Of a stretch of 64,000 bases of DNA, positions 8,083-17,081 are shown one piece after another. Made by a program: the position numbers and the translations under genes. The stretch's first letter is position 1. Each line of letters opens with the position of its first letter. A model generated the notes under the pieces. That model saw only the letters and a program-made list of their open reading frames with translations, ran no database searches and was not told the DNA's origin. The stretch is from Kofleriaceae bacterium (lineage in GTDB: Bacteria > Myxococcota_A > Polyangia > Haliangiales > Haliangiaceae), in assembly GCA_020633495.1 (NCBI GenBank), contig JACKDR010000030.1, positions 1 through 64,000 of the forward strand. The letters run 5' to 3'.

Positions 8083-9972
8083 ATGGGCTCCACACCTCGG
8101 GCGTCCGCGTTCGCGGTCGTCCTCCTCGTTGCAGGTACGTCGTCTGCCAGCGCGGAGCCCGTCGTCTTGCCTGGCAGCGGCCTCGTGGTCGACCTGCCGG
8201 CGGGCTGGCACGACCACGCGGTCCCGAGCATCGGGGTCGACGAGCTCCGCGACGATCAGGGCGCGGTGCTGTGGCTGAGCGAGCTGGCGGGCGAGTGCCC
8301 GGCGCTCCTCGACGCCCAGCGCGAACCCGGGGCGTCGAGCAAGACCCCGGCGGCGCCGGCCCAGGGCTGGGAGGCGCGCCTGATCGTCCGTAGCGACGGC
8401 ACCGGCGCGTACTACGCGTGCGCGCATCCCGCCGACGCCGCGGCGCGCATGATCAACTACGCCGGCGCCACCGACGCGGCGGCGATGGCGCGGCTGGCGT
8501 CGCTGCTCGACGCGGTGGCGTCGTCGTCGACGATGGACGGCTACGATCTGGTCACGTTGCCCGGCTCGCAGGTCACGCTGCAGCTGCCGGGGGTGACGCG
8601 CGCGGTCGGCGGCGGCCGCGACGTCGGCCAGGACGTGCTGCGGCCGCCGTGGGACGAAGAGGCGACCATCGTCTTCACGGTGCGGCGGGTCGCCGACTGC
8701 GCCGGCGTCGCGCCGCGTGGCGCCAAGGCCCAGCCCGACGACGCCTTCGGGTTCCACCACTGGGTGGCGAAGGGCAAGCGCCACGTCGCCTGCGCGGCGC
8801 TGCCCGGGGGCGCGGTCGCGGTCGAGCTGCCGCTCGACGATCCCGGCGACTACGGTCCGACGCTGCTCGAGGCGATCGCGAGCGCGGCGGAGGTCGTGCC
8901 GCCCGCCGCGGCGCCGGCGCCGTTGCCGGAGACCGGCTTGACCGCGGCGTTGCCGGACGGCTGGTCGCTGGCGCCGGCGGACGTCGACTCCGAAAGTGCG
9001 GAGTGGCAGGCGCGCTGGTCGGTCGAGCAGGGCGATGACAGCCGGGACGGCAGCGCGCCGACCGACTGGCTGGCCGCGCTGGCCGCTCCGGTCAAGGTGA
9101 TGCGGTCGCCGTACCCCTGCGACGACCCCGCGACCCGCGACCGCGAGCCGCTGGCGCCGCGCTGGCTGCCGACCGGGTGGACCGGCACCACCGGGATGGG
9201 CCCCGACGAGCTGTGCGCCACGACCGCGAGCGGCGTGATCCGGGTGCGGACCCGGCACGAGGTGCTGTCCGGGCGCGATCGCGCCCGTCTGGTCGGGTTC
9301 CTGGTCAGCCTCGGGCCGCCGGTCCCGCCGGCCGCCACGACCGACGCGGTCGCCGCCACCGGCGGCGACGTCGCGGCGGCGCCGCCGGAGCCGGTGACGG
9401 CCGACGTCGGGCCGGTGCCCGGCGTGTCGCGGGCGACGTCGTCGCGGCGGCGTCGCCCGCTGCCGCTCGCGCTGGCGCTCGGCACCCGCGCCGGCGCCGA
9501 CGAGCGCGGCTGGGGCGGGCGCGTCAGCCTGGCGGTCGCGCGCGGCGACGAGCTGGCGTCGGTGCGGATCAACGCCGAGCTCGGCTGGGACTCGGCCCAC
9601 GGCGTCGCCTACGATGTCGGCGCGCGCGCCGCGGTCGGCGTCGGCGGCCGGCTGTCCGTCGTCGGCGCGGTCGGCCGCGACGCGATCGGCACCGGCGACG
9701 CGCCGCTGCTGGGCGCCGCCTGGTACGGCGGGGTCGGGGCCGCGGCCGGCACCTGGGTCGGCCTGCGTCATCTCGACGTCGAGGTGGTCCGGGTCTGGCG
9801 CGGCGGCCCGGACGTCGTCGCCGGCGCCGCCGACGAGGCGAGCTACCCCGACGGCGGCTGGCGCTTCGGCGCCAGCCTGGCGCTGCTGGGCCGGCGCCTG
9901 CGCGCGCTGACCGTCGACTACCGGGCGCTCGGCGACGCCTCGGCGCTCATGGTCGGCGTGCGGCTGCGCTGA
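8083..9972 (+). CDS. Exported protein with a C-terminal, possibly beta-barrel, domain
   Basis: A 629-residue protein with a Sec signal peptide (ASAFAVVLLVAGTSSASAEP, cleavage after about residue 25). Two similar N-terminal regions each begin with a phrase like GSGLVVDLPAGWHDHAV / ETGLTAALPDGWSLAPA, so a duplicated domain is likely. A Pro/Ala/Arg linker separates these from a C-terminal third rich in Gly, Val and aromatic residues (LALGTRAGADERGWGGRVSL onwards), with alternating strands such as VGARAAVGVGGRLSVVGAVG. This pattern fits an outer-membrane or surface beta-domain. No family is recognised. The ATG at 8083 is taken rather than 8065 because it directly precedes the signal peptide. Confidence 0.75.
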   Translation: MGSTPRASAFAVVLLVAGTSSASAEPVVLPGSGLVVDLPAGWHDHAVPSIGVDELRDDQGAVLWLSELAGECPALLDAQREPGASSKTPAAPAQGWEARLIVRSDGTGAYYACAHPADAAARMINYAGATDAAAMARLASLLDAVASSSTMDGYDLVTLPGSQVTLQLPGVTRAVGGGRDVGQDVLRPPWDEEATIVFTVRRVADCAGVAPRGAKAQPDDAFGFHHWVAKGKRHVACAALPGGAVAVELPLDDPGDYGPTLLEAIASAAEVVPPAAAPAPLPETGLTAALPDGWSLAPADVDSESAEWQARWSVEQGDDSRDGSAPTDWLAALAAPVKVMRSPYPCDDPATRDREPLAPRWLPTGWTGTTGMGPDELCATTASGVIRVRTRHEVLSGRDRARLVGFLVSLGPPVPPAATTDAVAATGGDVAAAPPEPVTADVGPVPGVSRATSSRRRRPLPLALALGTRAGADERGWGGRVSLAVARGDELASVRINAELGWDSAHGVAYDVGARAAVGVGGRLSVVGAVGRDAIGTGDAPLLGAAWYGGVGAAAGTWVGLRHLDVEVVRVWRGGPDVVAGAADEASYPDGGWRFGASLALLGRRLRALTVDYRALGDASALMVGVRLR

Positions 9973-9984
9973 GCGGCGTCACGG

Positions 9985-10965
9985 TCACGGCGCGACGTAC
10001 TGGATCGTCATCTCGAAGGTGCCGAGGGCGAAGACCGCGCGGTCGGTGGTGGCGTCGTTGTTGGTCGCCTGATCGATCTGCAGGCGATACTGCGAGTGGT
10101 CGCCGCGCTCGCTGCGGTGGGCCAGGTCGTCGCCGACCTGCGACGTGACGTCGATCGACTTGGACTCGGCGGTGCCATCCATGGACAGCGCGCCGGGCAG
10201 CGACAGCGCCGGCAGCTGGTCGAACCCGGTGAAGGTCGCGAAGCTGATCTGCTGGACCATGACCGCGCCGAGGTTGTACGGCGCGCCGATCGGGGCCAGC
10301 TGGCGGGCCGAGAACGAGGCGGCCTCGACGTCGACGTCGGCGGGCATGGTCGCGAGATCGAACGTGAGGTAGGCGCGGTAGGTGTTGTCGACCGCGTTGT
10401 CGCCGACCCAGACGTCGTTGCTGGAGCCGAGCAGGCTGCCGCCGAGGGCCACGCGGGTGAGGTCACCGTCCAGCGGCACCGACGTGCTCAGGCGGCGCCG
10501 GGTCGCGAAGGTCAGCGTCGTCGCGTCGGTCAGCGGGTTGCCGGCGTAGTCGGCGGCGCCGGCGCCGATCGTCACCGTGTAGGTCCGCGCCGTGACGGCG
10601 TCCGGATCGGTGCCGACGCCCTCGGCGTAGGCGAGGCCGGCGTCGGGCGAGATCGTGAGGACGGTGTTGTCGGGGCTCCACGCCAGGGACACGGCGTCGA
10701 GCGGCAGGTCGGTCGACGCGTACGCGGCCGCGACGGTCGCGGGATCCATCGGCTCGCTGAAGGTCACGAAGATGCGCGCGTCGGCGGCGATCCCGGTGGC
10801 GCCGTCGGCGGGCATGGTCGACGCGATCGACGGCGCCGTGGTGTCGGCGAGGTCGGCGTCGGGGCCGTCGGCGCCGGGGTCGACGCTGCCGCACGCGGCG
10901 GTGGCGGCGGCGAGCAGGGTGGCGGACAAGGTGCGGCGGATCGAGCGCAGGCTGGGCTTCGGCAT
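9985..10965 (-). CDS. Lipoprotein with bacterial Ig-like (Big_5/SbsA) domain
   Basis: A 326-residue protein with lipoprotein signal peptide (LSATLLAAATAACGSVDP; Cys near residue 22) and an Asp/Gly/Ala linker. Residues 40-150 form an Ig-like domain of the Big_5 type, with the hallmark TTAPSIASTMPADGATGI followed by IFVTFSEPMD and a long second half containing YTVTIGAGAADYAGNPL. This motif order is typical of extracellular binding or stalk domains. The remaining 170 residues are beta-rich with no recognised family. The ATG at 10965 is supported by a strong AAGGAGA ribosome site about ten bases upstream. Confidence 0.8.
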   Translation of the reverse strand: MPKPSLRSIRRTLSATLLAAATAACGSVDPGADGPDADLADTTAPSIASTMPADGATGIAADARIFVTFSEPMDPATVAAAYASTDLPLDAVSLAWSPDNTVLTISPDAGLAYAEGVGTDPDAVTARTYTVTIGAGAADYAGNPLTDATTLTFATRRRLSTSVPLDGDLTRVALGGSLLGSSNDVWVGDNAVDNTYRAYLTFDLATMPADVDVEAASFSARQLAPIGAPYNLGAVMVQQISFATFTGFDQLPALSLPGALSMDGTAESKSIDVTSQVGDDLAHRSERGDHSQYRLQIDQATNNDATTDRAVFALGTFEMTIQYVAP

Positions 10966-11140
10966 GGGACGAGGTCTCCTTCCCCCGGGTAGAGCCAGCC
11001 GTCCCGCGATGTGATCGGCCGCGGCGCGATCACGCCCGGCCCCGATCGTCGGGCCCCGCGGGCGGCCCCGGCCGGGCCCGCGGTCGCCCGGGCGCGGCGC
11101 GGCCCTGGACCGCGGCGGCCGGGACGTCGCACGATGGGCC

Positions 11141-11401
11141 ATGGCCGACGTCCTGCGGTGTCCGACCTGCGCGAGCGACGAGCTGTCACCGCCGGCGCGC
11201 TACAGCTCCTTCGAGACCCACGCCCGCTTCGACGGCGGCGGCGGCCGCGGCCTGTTCGGCGCCAAGGATCTGGTCGTCACCGCGACCCGGGCGCGCATCT
11301 GCCTGGCCTGCGGCTACCTGCTGCTGTTCGTCAGCGAGCGCGACCTCGACGGCGTGCGCGCGCTCGACCTCGACGATCGAGGTCATCGTCGCACGCGATG
11401 A
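11141..11401 (+). CDS. Small zinc-ribbon protein of unknown function
   Basis: An 86-residue protein with two CxxC knuckles: CPTCASDELSPPARY at the N-terminus and ARICLACGYLLLF near residue 55. The spacing is that of a rubredoxin-like or zinc-ribbon fold, like many uncharacterised 'conserved zinc-ribbon' proteins. There is no other domain. It is divergent from the lipoprotein gene at 10965, and its end is 48 bases from the convergent lipoprotein gene at 11450. Confidence 0.65.
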   Translation: MADVLRCPTCASDELSPPARYSSFETHARFDGGGGRGLFGAKDLVVTATRARICLACGYLLLFVSERDLDGVRALDLDDRGHRRTR

Positions 11402-11449
11402 GCCGTACCGCCGCGGCCGTCGCCACCGGCGTGCGCGGCCAGCCGGGCG

Positions 11450-12988
11450 TCACGGTGCGACGAACCGGACCCGGGGAAACTCGGCGACGCGCACGTAGCG
11501 GATGTCGTCGACGTACCAGGCCGCGGCGTCGCTGCCGGCGCCGTAGCCGAGCCGCCAGGTGAACGTCGACGCGCCCGCGGGATCCACGAGGTAGCGCGCC
11601 TCGTGGCGGCCGACCGACGCGCCGACCCACGCCGCGTCGAGGCCGTCGCACGGCGCTCCGGCCGGGTACTCGTCGCGCGGCGCCAGCGGCGTCGTTCCCT
11701 GCAGCACGTGGCCGGTGCGCGGGCAGCCGTCGTCGTCGACGCCGAGCCGCAGCACCTGGTCGTGGACCAGCCACGCCTCGTACACCTGGCCCAGCGGTGG
11801 ATCGATCGCCGGCGCCGTGAGGACGAGATCCGCGTGCGACCGCGACGTCACCGCCGGCGCGGGGCCGGTCAGCTCGGTCGCGTACACCGCCCCGTGGAAC
11901 CCGACGCCCGGGACCGGCGCGGGCTCACCGCGCGCCCATGGCGGCGCCGTCGAGATCTCGGGCGCGTCGGCCTCGCCGTCGAACAGGTACGTGGTCTCGA
12001 GCCCGGCGTCCTCGAGCTGCTCCGATGGCGACAGCACGAGGTCGAGGTAGACGTCGCCGGCGACCGGCCCGCACAGGCCGACCGTCGCCGCTCCTGCGGT
12101 GGTGGTCAGCCCGGACAGCTGGCGGGGCCCGCCGTCGGTGCAGTCGCCGTCGGCGTCGTCGTCGAAGTGCGCCTCGTCCGGCCCGGCCGCGATCGCGATA
12201 CCGAAGGCGAAGGTCGTGTCCGTGCCGGTCGGGTTGAGCTGGCGATCGACGACGCGGATCCCGACCAGCACCGGCGTCGTCGCGCTCGCCGGCACGCTGC
12301 CGCCCAGATCCGCGACGAGCAGCGCGAACGGCTCGTCGGGCTCCGCGATGACGGTGAACGTGGCGGAGGTGCCGTCGTCGAGGGACGCCACGACCTCGTG
12401 CTCGCCGGCGGTCATGCCGAGCCAGATCTCGGTCTCGGCGCGGCCGAGCGCGTCGGTCACGACCACGGGGTGATCGGCGCGGGCGCCGTCGCCGCGCCAG
12501 GTCACGGTGGCACCGGCCACGGGGGCTCCACATGCGTCGTCCACCTCGACGACGAGCGGGTCGCGCGGGCCGTTGTCGACCACCTCGGTCTGGCCGTCTC
12601 CCGAGACGATCGTGATCGAGGGAGCGCGCTCGTCGGCGATGACGGCGACCGGGGCCGACTCGGTGGACTTGCCGGCCGCGGTGACCGTCACGGTGAGCCG
12701 ATAGGTGCCGGCGACCGGTGGGACGAACCGAGGCGTCGCGGTGGTCGGGTCGGTGAGCTGGGGCGACGCGCCCGCGGGGACCTCGACAAACTGCCACGCG
12801 AACGCCAGCGGCTGTCCCGCGGGACCCGACGAGCCGGTCGCGTCGAGCACGACCTCGGTCACGCCGGGCAGGGCGCACGCGCCGTCGCCGACCGTCGCCA
12901 CCGCGATCGGCGGAACGTCGGCGCCGGTCGTCCCTTCGAGGCAGCCGGCGATCAGGGGGAGCGCCACGAGCCACCACGCCCGCGTCAT
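11450..12988 (-). CDS. Lipoprotein with PKD/Ig-like domains, last gene of a three-gene envelope operon
   Basis: A 512-residue lipoprotein (MTRAWWLVALPLIAGCLEG; Cys at about 16). Residues 25-110 look like a PKD/REJ-type beta-sandwich: VVLDATGSSGPAGQPLAFAW and later TYRLTVTVTAAGKSTESAPV. Then comes an invasin/carboxypeptidase-regulatory-like Ig domain (GAPVAGATVTWRGDG, AETEIWLGMTAGEHEVVA). The C-terminal half has more beta-strands of unknown type. These are typical extracellular stalk modules. Its ATG overlaps the stop of the upstream gene as ATGA, so it is translated with the two upstream genes. Confidence 0.8.
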   Translation of the reverse strand: MTRAWWLVALPLIAGCLEGTTGADVPPIAVATVGDGACALPGVTEVVLDATGSSGPAGQPLAFAWQFVEVPAGASPQLTDPTTATPRFVPPVAGTYRLTVTVTAAGKSTESAPVAVIADERAPSITIVSGDGQTEVVDNGPRDPLVVEVDDACGAPVAGATVTWRGDGARADHPVVVTDALGRAETEIWLGMTAGEHEVVASLDDGTSATFTVIAEPDEPFALLVADLGGSVPASATTPVLVGIRVVDRQLNPTGTDTTFAFGIAIAAGPDEAHFDDDADGDCTDGGPRQLSGLTTTAGAATVGLCGPVAGDVYLDLVLSPSEQLEDAGLETTYLFDGEADAPEISTAPPWARGEPAPVPGVGFHGAVYATELTGPAPAVTSRSHADLVLTAPAIDPPLGQVYEAWLVHDQVLRLGVDDDGCPRTGHVLQGTTPLAPRDEYPAGAPCDGLDAAWVGASVGRHEARYLVDPAGASTFTWRLGYGAGSDAAAWYVDDIRYVRVAEFPRVRFVAP

Positions 12989-13737
12989 CGGGGCAGCTCG
13001 CCGAAGTAGTGGGAGGCGCCGACGTTGATCCACGTGACGCGGCCGCCGGGGAGGTCCTCGATCTCGACCTCGAGGTACGGCGCCGTGTACATGGGCGACG
13101 ACAGCTGGTTGGGGAGCTTGTGGCCCAGCGCGACCAGCGCGCTGTACCGGAGCACCCCCGTGCGGTCGGTCATCGTCGTCGGGTCCGCCGGGTCGATCGT
13201 CCGCCAGCCGCGGATGAAGCGTTCGACGCGCCCGGTGACGGCGAGGCGCGGCAGGCGGATCGTCGCCTGCGTGCCGACCCCCAGCAGGAGCGAGAACGGG
13301 ATCCGGTCCTGCGACAGCCCGTCGCCGCCGAACGACGCCCACGCTTCGGCGTCGAAGTCGCGGAGGTGGACCCGGTAGCCGGCGCCGACCTCGACGCGGC
13401 CGAACACGCCGCCGCCGGAGCTGCCACCGAAGCCGACGTCCCACACCGCGACGATGCTGTTCCCGGGCCGGCCGATCATCAGCTGGTGCTCGAGCACGTA
13501 CAGCCGCTCGACCCCGCCCATCGCCTCGGGATCGTCGACCAGACCGACGCGGAACCCGCCGCGGATCACGCCTTGCGCGACGTCATCGAACGGCGCGGGC
13601 TCGACGCCGTCGCAGGAGTCGAGGTGCGGCAGGTGCGCGCAGAGATCCTCGAGGGTCTCGTCGCCGCGCGCCGCGCGCGGCGCGGTGGCCAGCGCCGCCG
13701 TGACCGCCGCGACCGCGAGCCGCGTGCGCCTCAGCAC
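12985..13737 (-). CDS. Exported envelope protein, probable outer-membrane beta-barrel
   Basis: A 250-residue protein beginning at GTG with a signal peptide (LRRTRLAVAAVTAALATAP, cleavage around ARGDE). The mature part has many glycine-flanked amphipathic strands with aromatic girdles (IRGGFRVGLVDD, VEVGAGYRVHLRDFD, SLLLGVGTQATIRLPRLAV) and ends with WINVGASHYFGELPR. That style fits a small outer-membrane barrel. The GTG lies inside the stop codon region of the upstream lipoprotein gene and the stop overlaps the next ATG, so the three genes form one coupled unit. The short Cys-containing segment LCAHLPHLDSC at the mature N-terminus may form a disulfide. Confidence 0.75.
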   Translation of the reverse strand: MLRRTRLAVAAVTAALATAPRAARGDETLEDLCAHLPHLDSCDGVEPAPFDDVAQGVIRGGFRVGLVDDPEAMGGVERLYVLEHQLMIGRPGNSIVAVWDVGFGGSSGGGVFGRVEVGAGYRVHLRDFDAEAWASFGGDGLSQDRIPFSLLLGVGTQATIRLPRLAVTGRVERFIRGWRTIDPADPTTMTDRTGVLRYSALVALGHKLPNQLSSPMYTAPYLEVEIEDLPGGRVTWINVGASHYFGELPR

Positions 13738-14447
13738 CGGGTGCTCTCCGTGCACCGGCGCCCGAGGCTGGTGTTGGTGCACGTCGTGACCTTGGTGCAG
13801 CTCCGCTCCGGCGCCGGCTGCCCGGGACGGATGGGCGTCGGCTCGTAGTCGCCGGCGTTGCGGGTGAGGCTGCCGAACTCGGCCGGCGCGAAGGTCGCGC
13901 ACTTGCCGCCCTGGCACCAGAAGGTCTCGAACGTCGACCACAGCCAGCGCAGCCGCACCTCGCCGCCGAGCGAGCGCGCATACCCGTTGGGCGCGTCCCA
14001 GTCGGCGTAGGCCGGTGCGACCGACAGGGTCAAGCGCTGCTGCTCGGCCCACGGCAGGTCGATCCCGAGCCCGGCGCTGACGCCGCGCATGCGGCCTTCC
14101 TGCTGCGTCATGAGCGCGCCGTCGTCGGCGTTGCGCCACCAGCCGATGTGGCCGGTACCGACGGCGTACACGTGCGGCGCGAGGTTGACGTCGAGGCGGC
14201 CGTGCAACGCCTCGCCGGCGCCCGAGAACGTGTCGCCGTGCTGCGCTACCTCGCCGAGGCCGACCCCGGCGACCACGGGCCCGGGCAGCACCGTACCGAC
14301 CGTGAGGCCGACGCGGTAGCCGCTCTCGCGGCGACCTTGATAGTCGACGGACCCGGCGCCGGCCCAGGTCTCGACGAAGCAACCGGCGCACACCGTCGCG
14401 GTGATCGCGAGGGCGGCGCCGCGGACTCCCCAGCCGCGGACATGCAT
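13731..14447 (-). CDS. Envelope lipoprotein, first gene of the coupled operon
   Basis: A 238-residue lipoprotein (LAITATVCAGCFVETW; Cys at about 23). The mature part alternates glycine-rich strands (SGYRVGLTVGTVLPGPV, VYAVGTGHIGWWRN, GVSAGLGIDLPWAEQQ), resembling outer-membrane barrel or surface proteins. The C-terminus is Cys-rich (CQGGKC and four more Cys in ERSCTKVTTCTNTSLGRRCT), likely disulfide-linked. No known family. The ATG at 14447 is the only sensible start. A GTCGGT microsatellite lies 80-140 bases upstream, in its presumed promoter region. Confidence 0.75.
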   Translation of the reverse strand: MHVRGWGVRGAALAITATVCAGCFVETWAGAGSVDYQGRRESGYRVGLTVGTVLPGPVVAGVGLGEVAQHGDTFSGAGEALHGRLDVNLAPHVYAVGTGHIGWWRNADDGALMTQQEGRMRGVSAGLGIDLPWAEQQRLTLSVAPAYADWDAPNGYARSLGGEVRLRWLWSTFETFWCQGGKCATFAPAEFGSLTRNAGDYEPTPIRPGQPAPERSCTKVTTCTNTSLGRRCTESTRC

Positions 14448-14523
14448 CTGCGCGATCGTATGAAAGTCGCGGTGGTCGCGACAAGCCCTGCACGGCGCAT
14501 CGAGAGGGCGTCTACTCGGCGCT

Positions 14524-14590
<67 letters not shown>

Positions 14591-14660
14591 TGCGCCACCG
14601 CGCCGAGCCGGGGTCGGCCGGCGACCGGCGGGCCCGTGGCGCGCCCTGCGTGGCCGCCGG

Positions 14661-16100
14661 TCAGCCGAGCCCCCACGACACGTACTTGATGTCGAGGTAC
14701 TCGTGCATGACGTAGCGGCCGCCCTCGCGGCCGAAGCCGGAGGCCTTGACGCCGCCGAACGGAGCCTGGGCGGTCGACGGGGCGCCGTCGTTGGCGCCGA
14801 CGATGCCGTACTCGAGGCGCTCGGCGACGCGCATGAGGCGGGAGGCGTCGCGGGTGTAGAAGTAGGCGGCGAGGCCGAACGGGGACGCGTTGGCCAGGGC
14901 GATCGCCTCGTCCTCGGTGGTGAACCGGCGCACCGGCGCGACCGGGCCGAAGGTCTCCTCGTGGCAGACCTTCATCTGATCGGTGAAGCCGTCGAGGATG
15001 GTCGGCTGGAAGAAGCGCGCGGTGAGGCCGGGGCGCGGGGTCGCCGCGGCGCCGCCGATCACCAGGCGGGCGCCCTTGCGGCGGGCGTCGTCGACGTGGT
15101 CGGCGACCTTGGCCATCGCAGCGTCGTCGATCAGCGGGCCGACCGTGACGTCGTCGTCGAGGCCGTGGCCGAGGCGCAGGTCCGCGACGGCGGCGCTCAG
15201 CCTGGCGACGAAGGCGTCGTGGACGCCGGCCTGGACGAAGAAGCGGTTGGCGCAGATGCAGGTCTGGCCGCTGTTGCGGAACTTGGTGGCCATCGCGCCG
15301 CGGACCGCGGCGTCGAGATCGGCGTCGTCGAAGACCAGGAACGGGGCGTGGCCGCCGAGCTCGAGCGACAGCCGGGTGACGTGCTGCGCGGCCTGGACCA
15401 TCAGCTGCTGGCCGACCTCGGTCGAGCCGGTGAAGGACACCTTGCGGACGACCGGGGCGTCGAAGATCGCGCCGCCGATGGCGCGGGCGTCGCCGGTGAC
15501 GATGTTGACGACGCCGGCCGGGATGCCGGCCTCGATCGCCAGCTCGCCGAGCGCCAGCGCGGACAGCGGGGTCTGGGCCGCCGGCTTGACCACCATCGTG
15601 CAGCCGGCGGCGAGGGCGGGGCCGAGCTTGCGGGTGATCATCGCGGCCGGGAAGTTCCACGGCGTGATGCAGGCGGTGACGCCGACCGGCTGGCGCAGCA
15701 CCAGGATGCGCTTGTCGGGGTGGGACGCCGGGACGGTCTCGCCGTAGATCCGCTTGGCCTCCTCGGCGGCCCACTCGATGAAGGAGGCGGCGTAGGCGAT
15801 CTCGCCGCGCGCCTCGGCCAGCGGCTTGCCCTGCTCGCGGGTCATCAGGGTGGCCAGCGCGTCGGCGCGCTCGAGCATGAGCTCGGCGAGCCGGCGCAGC
15901 GGGCGCGCGCGCTCGGCGGCGGTGCGGTCGCGCCACGCCGGCAGCGCGGCGGCGGCGGCGGCGATCGCGGCGCGGGCGTCGTCGGCGCCGCCGTTCGGGA
16001 CGTGGGTGAGGACCTCGTCGGTGGCGGGGTCGGTGACGGCGAGCTGGCCGCCGTGCAGGGCGGGGCACCAGCGCCCGTCGATCAGGTTGAGGTTCTGCAT
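14661..16100 (-). CDS. gabD: NAD(P)-dependent aldehyde dehydrogenase, succinate-semialdehyde dehydrogenase type
   Basis: A 479-residue enzyme of the ALDH superfamily, full length for the GabD subfamily. The coenzyme-binding segment is seen as PVGVTACITPWNFPAAMITR and VVKPAAQTPLSAL. The general-base Glu lies in LSLELGGHAP (about residue 246) and the catalytic Cys in NSGQTCICANRF (about residue 280). The C-terminal signature PFGGVKASGFGREGG is intact. The family oxidises succinate semialdehyde (GABA shunt) or related semialdehydes in the cytoplasm; the exact substrate cannot be fixed. The ATG at 16100 matches the family N-terminus (LNLIDGRW); an earlier start at 16154 adds only low-complexity residues. 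Confidence 0.9.
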   Translation of the reverse strand: MQNLNLIDGRWCPALHGGQLAVTDPATDEVLTHVPNGGADDARAAIAAAAAALPAWRDRTAAERARPLRRLAELMLERADALATLMTREQGKPLAEARGEIAYAASFIEWAAEEAKRIYGETVPASHPDKRILVLRQPVGVTACITPWNFPAAMITRKLGPALAAGCTMVVKPAAQTPLSALALGELAIEAGIPAGVVNIVTGDARAIGGAIFDAPVVRKVSFTGSTEVGQQLMVQAAQHVTRLSLELGGHAPFLVFDDADLDAAVRGAMATKFRNSGQTCICANRFFVQAGVHDAFVARLSAAVADLRLGHGLDDDVTVGPLIDDAAMAKVADHVDDARRKGARLVIGGAAATPRPGLTARFFQPTILDGFTDQMKVCHEETFGPVAPVRRFTTEDEAIALANASPFGLAAYFYTRDASRLMRVAERLEYGIVGANDGAPSTAQAPFGGVKASGFGREGGRYVMHEYLDIKYVSWGLG

Positions 16101-16214
16101 CAGCGGCCTCCTGGGCCGGCGCGCGAGGCCGGCGACGTCGACACCGTAGCCCACGGCCGCGGGGCCGGCGCGCGCGAGTGGCCGGCGCGACCGGCTTGCG
16201 GATGATTTCCTGTT

Positions 16215-16231
16215 GGGTTAACTATTAACCC
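16215..16231. promoter_or_regulatory. Perfect inverted repeat, candidate ArsR-family operator
   Basis: GGGTTAA-CTA-TTAACCC: seven-base perfect arms around a three-base spacer, AT-rich in very GC-rich DNA, about 50 bases before the VOC-ArsR-SRPBCC operon and 115 bases before the divergent dehydrogenase. Position and symmetry suit an operator for the ArsR-type regulator encoded two genes down; direct binding is inferred. Confidence 0.6.
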
Positions 16232-16281
16232 GGCCGGCAATGACGTCGGCGGCCCCGTGTCCCCCAGCCCCCCGAGGAACC

Positions 16282-16737
16282 ATGCGCAAGACCCCACCGG
16301 GATGGCCCCGGATCTCGCCCTCGATCGTGTGCCAGCAGGCCGCGACCCACATCGACTGGCTGTGTCAGGCCTTCGGCTTCGAGGTCCGCCTCAAGATCGA
16401 GGGCGACGGCGGCGCGATCGTCCACTCCGAGCTGACGTTCGGCGACGACGGCCTGGTCATGGTCAGCGAGGAGGCGGCGCGGTCGGCGCGCCCCGAGGCG
16501 ACCCACCGCCAGGCGCCGCGTTCGGTCGGCGGCGCCAACACCCAGGCCCTGATGGTCTACGTCGACGACGTCGACGCCCACTGCGCGCGGGCCCGCGGCG
16601 CCGGCGCGGTGATCGTCAAGGAGCCCGAGAACACTGACTACGGCGAGGACTACTGGGAGGACCGCGGCTACGAGTGCGTCGACCCCGAGGGGCACCACTG
16701 GTGGTTCTACCAGCGCATCCGCAGCCCGCGCTCGTGA
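16282..16737 (+). CDS. VOC-family (glyoxalase/PhnB-like) protein
   Basis: A 151-residue protein of the PhnB/YhdN-like VOC branch: PSIVCQQAATHIDWLCQAFG, FEVRLKIEGD, HSELTFGDDGLVMVSEE and the C-terminal YECVDPEGHHWWFYQ. The end motif D-P-E-G-H-x-W is characteristic of this group, which often travels with ArsR regulators and AHSA1 proteins. The ATG at 16282 is chosen for the CGAGGAA ribosome site; a start at 16240 adds a Pro-rich tail. Its stop overlaps the GTG of the ArsR gene (GTGA), so the three genes form one coupled operon. Confidence 0.85.
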   Translation: MRKTPPGWPRISPSIVCQQAATHIDWLCQAFGFEVRLKIEGDGGAIVHSELTFGDDGLVMVSEEAARSARPEATHRQAPRSVGGANTQALMVYVDDVDAHCARARGAGAVIVKEPENTDYGEDYWEDRGYECVDPEGHHWWFYQRIRSPRS

Positions 16738-17081
16738 CCGCCGCCACCGCCACCGTCGACGACGCGTTCGCCGCGCTCGCCGATCCGACGCGTCGCGCCG
16801 TGATCGAGCTGCTGCGTCGCGGGCCGCGCCGCGCCGGCGAGCTGGCGACCGCGCTGGACGTCAGCGCGCCGGCGTTGAGCCGGCACCTGCGGGTGCTGCG
16901 GCGCACCGGGCTGGTCGAGGAGGCCGGCGTCGACCACGACGCGCGGATCCGGGTCTACCGGCTGCGGCCGGAGCCGTTCGCGGCGCTGCGGACCTGGCTC
17001 GACGACGTCGAGGCGTTCTGGACCGCGGAGCTGGCCGCGTTCAAGGCCCACGCCGAGCGGCCGCGCAAGGGGCGGCGGTGA
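16734..17081 (+). CDS. ArsR/SmtB-family transcriptional regulator
   Basis: A 115-residue winged-helix protein: AFAALADPTRRAVIELLRRG, then the recognition helix in VSAPALSRHLRVLRRTGLVE, and the wing VDHDARIRVYRLRPE. The opening ALADPTRR matches the group of non-metal ArsR proteins that sit beside AHSA1/SRPBCC genes. There is no CxC metal motif in the helix, so it is unlikely to sense arsenic-type metals. The GTG start overlaps the upstream stop, and its own stop overlaps the next GTG. The inverted repeat at 16215-16231 is a probable target, giving autoregulation of the operon. Confidence 0.9.
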   Translation: MTAATATVDDAFAALADPTRRAVIELLRRGPRRAGELATALDVSAPALSRHLRVLRRTGLVEEAGVDHDARIRVYRLRPEPFAALRTWLDDVEAFWTAELAAFKAHAERPRKGRR

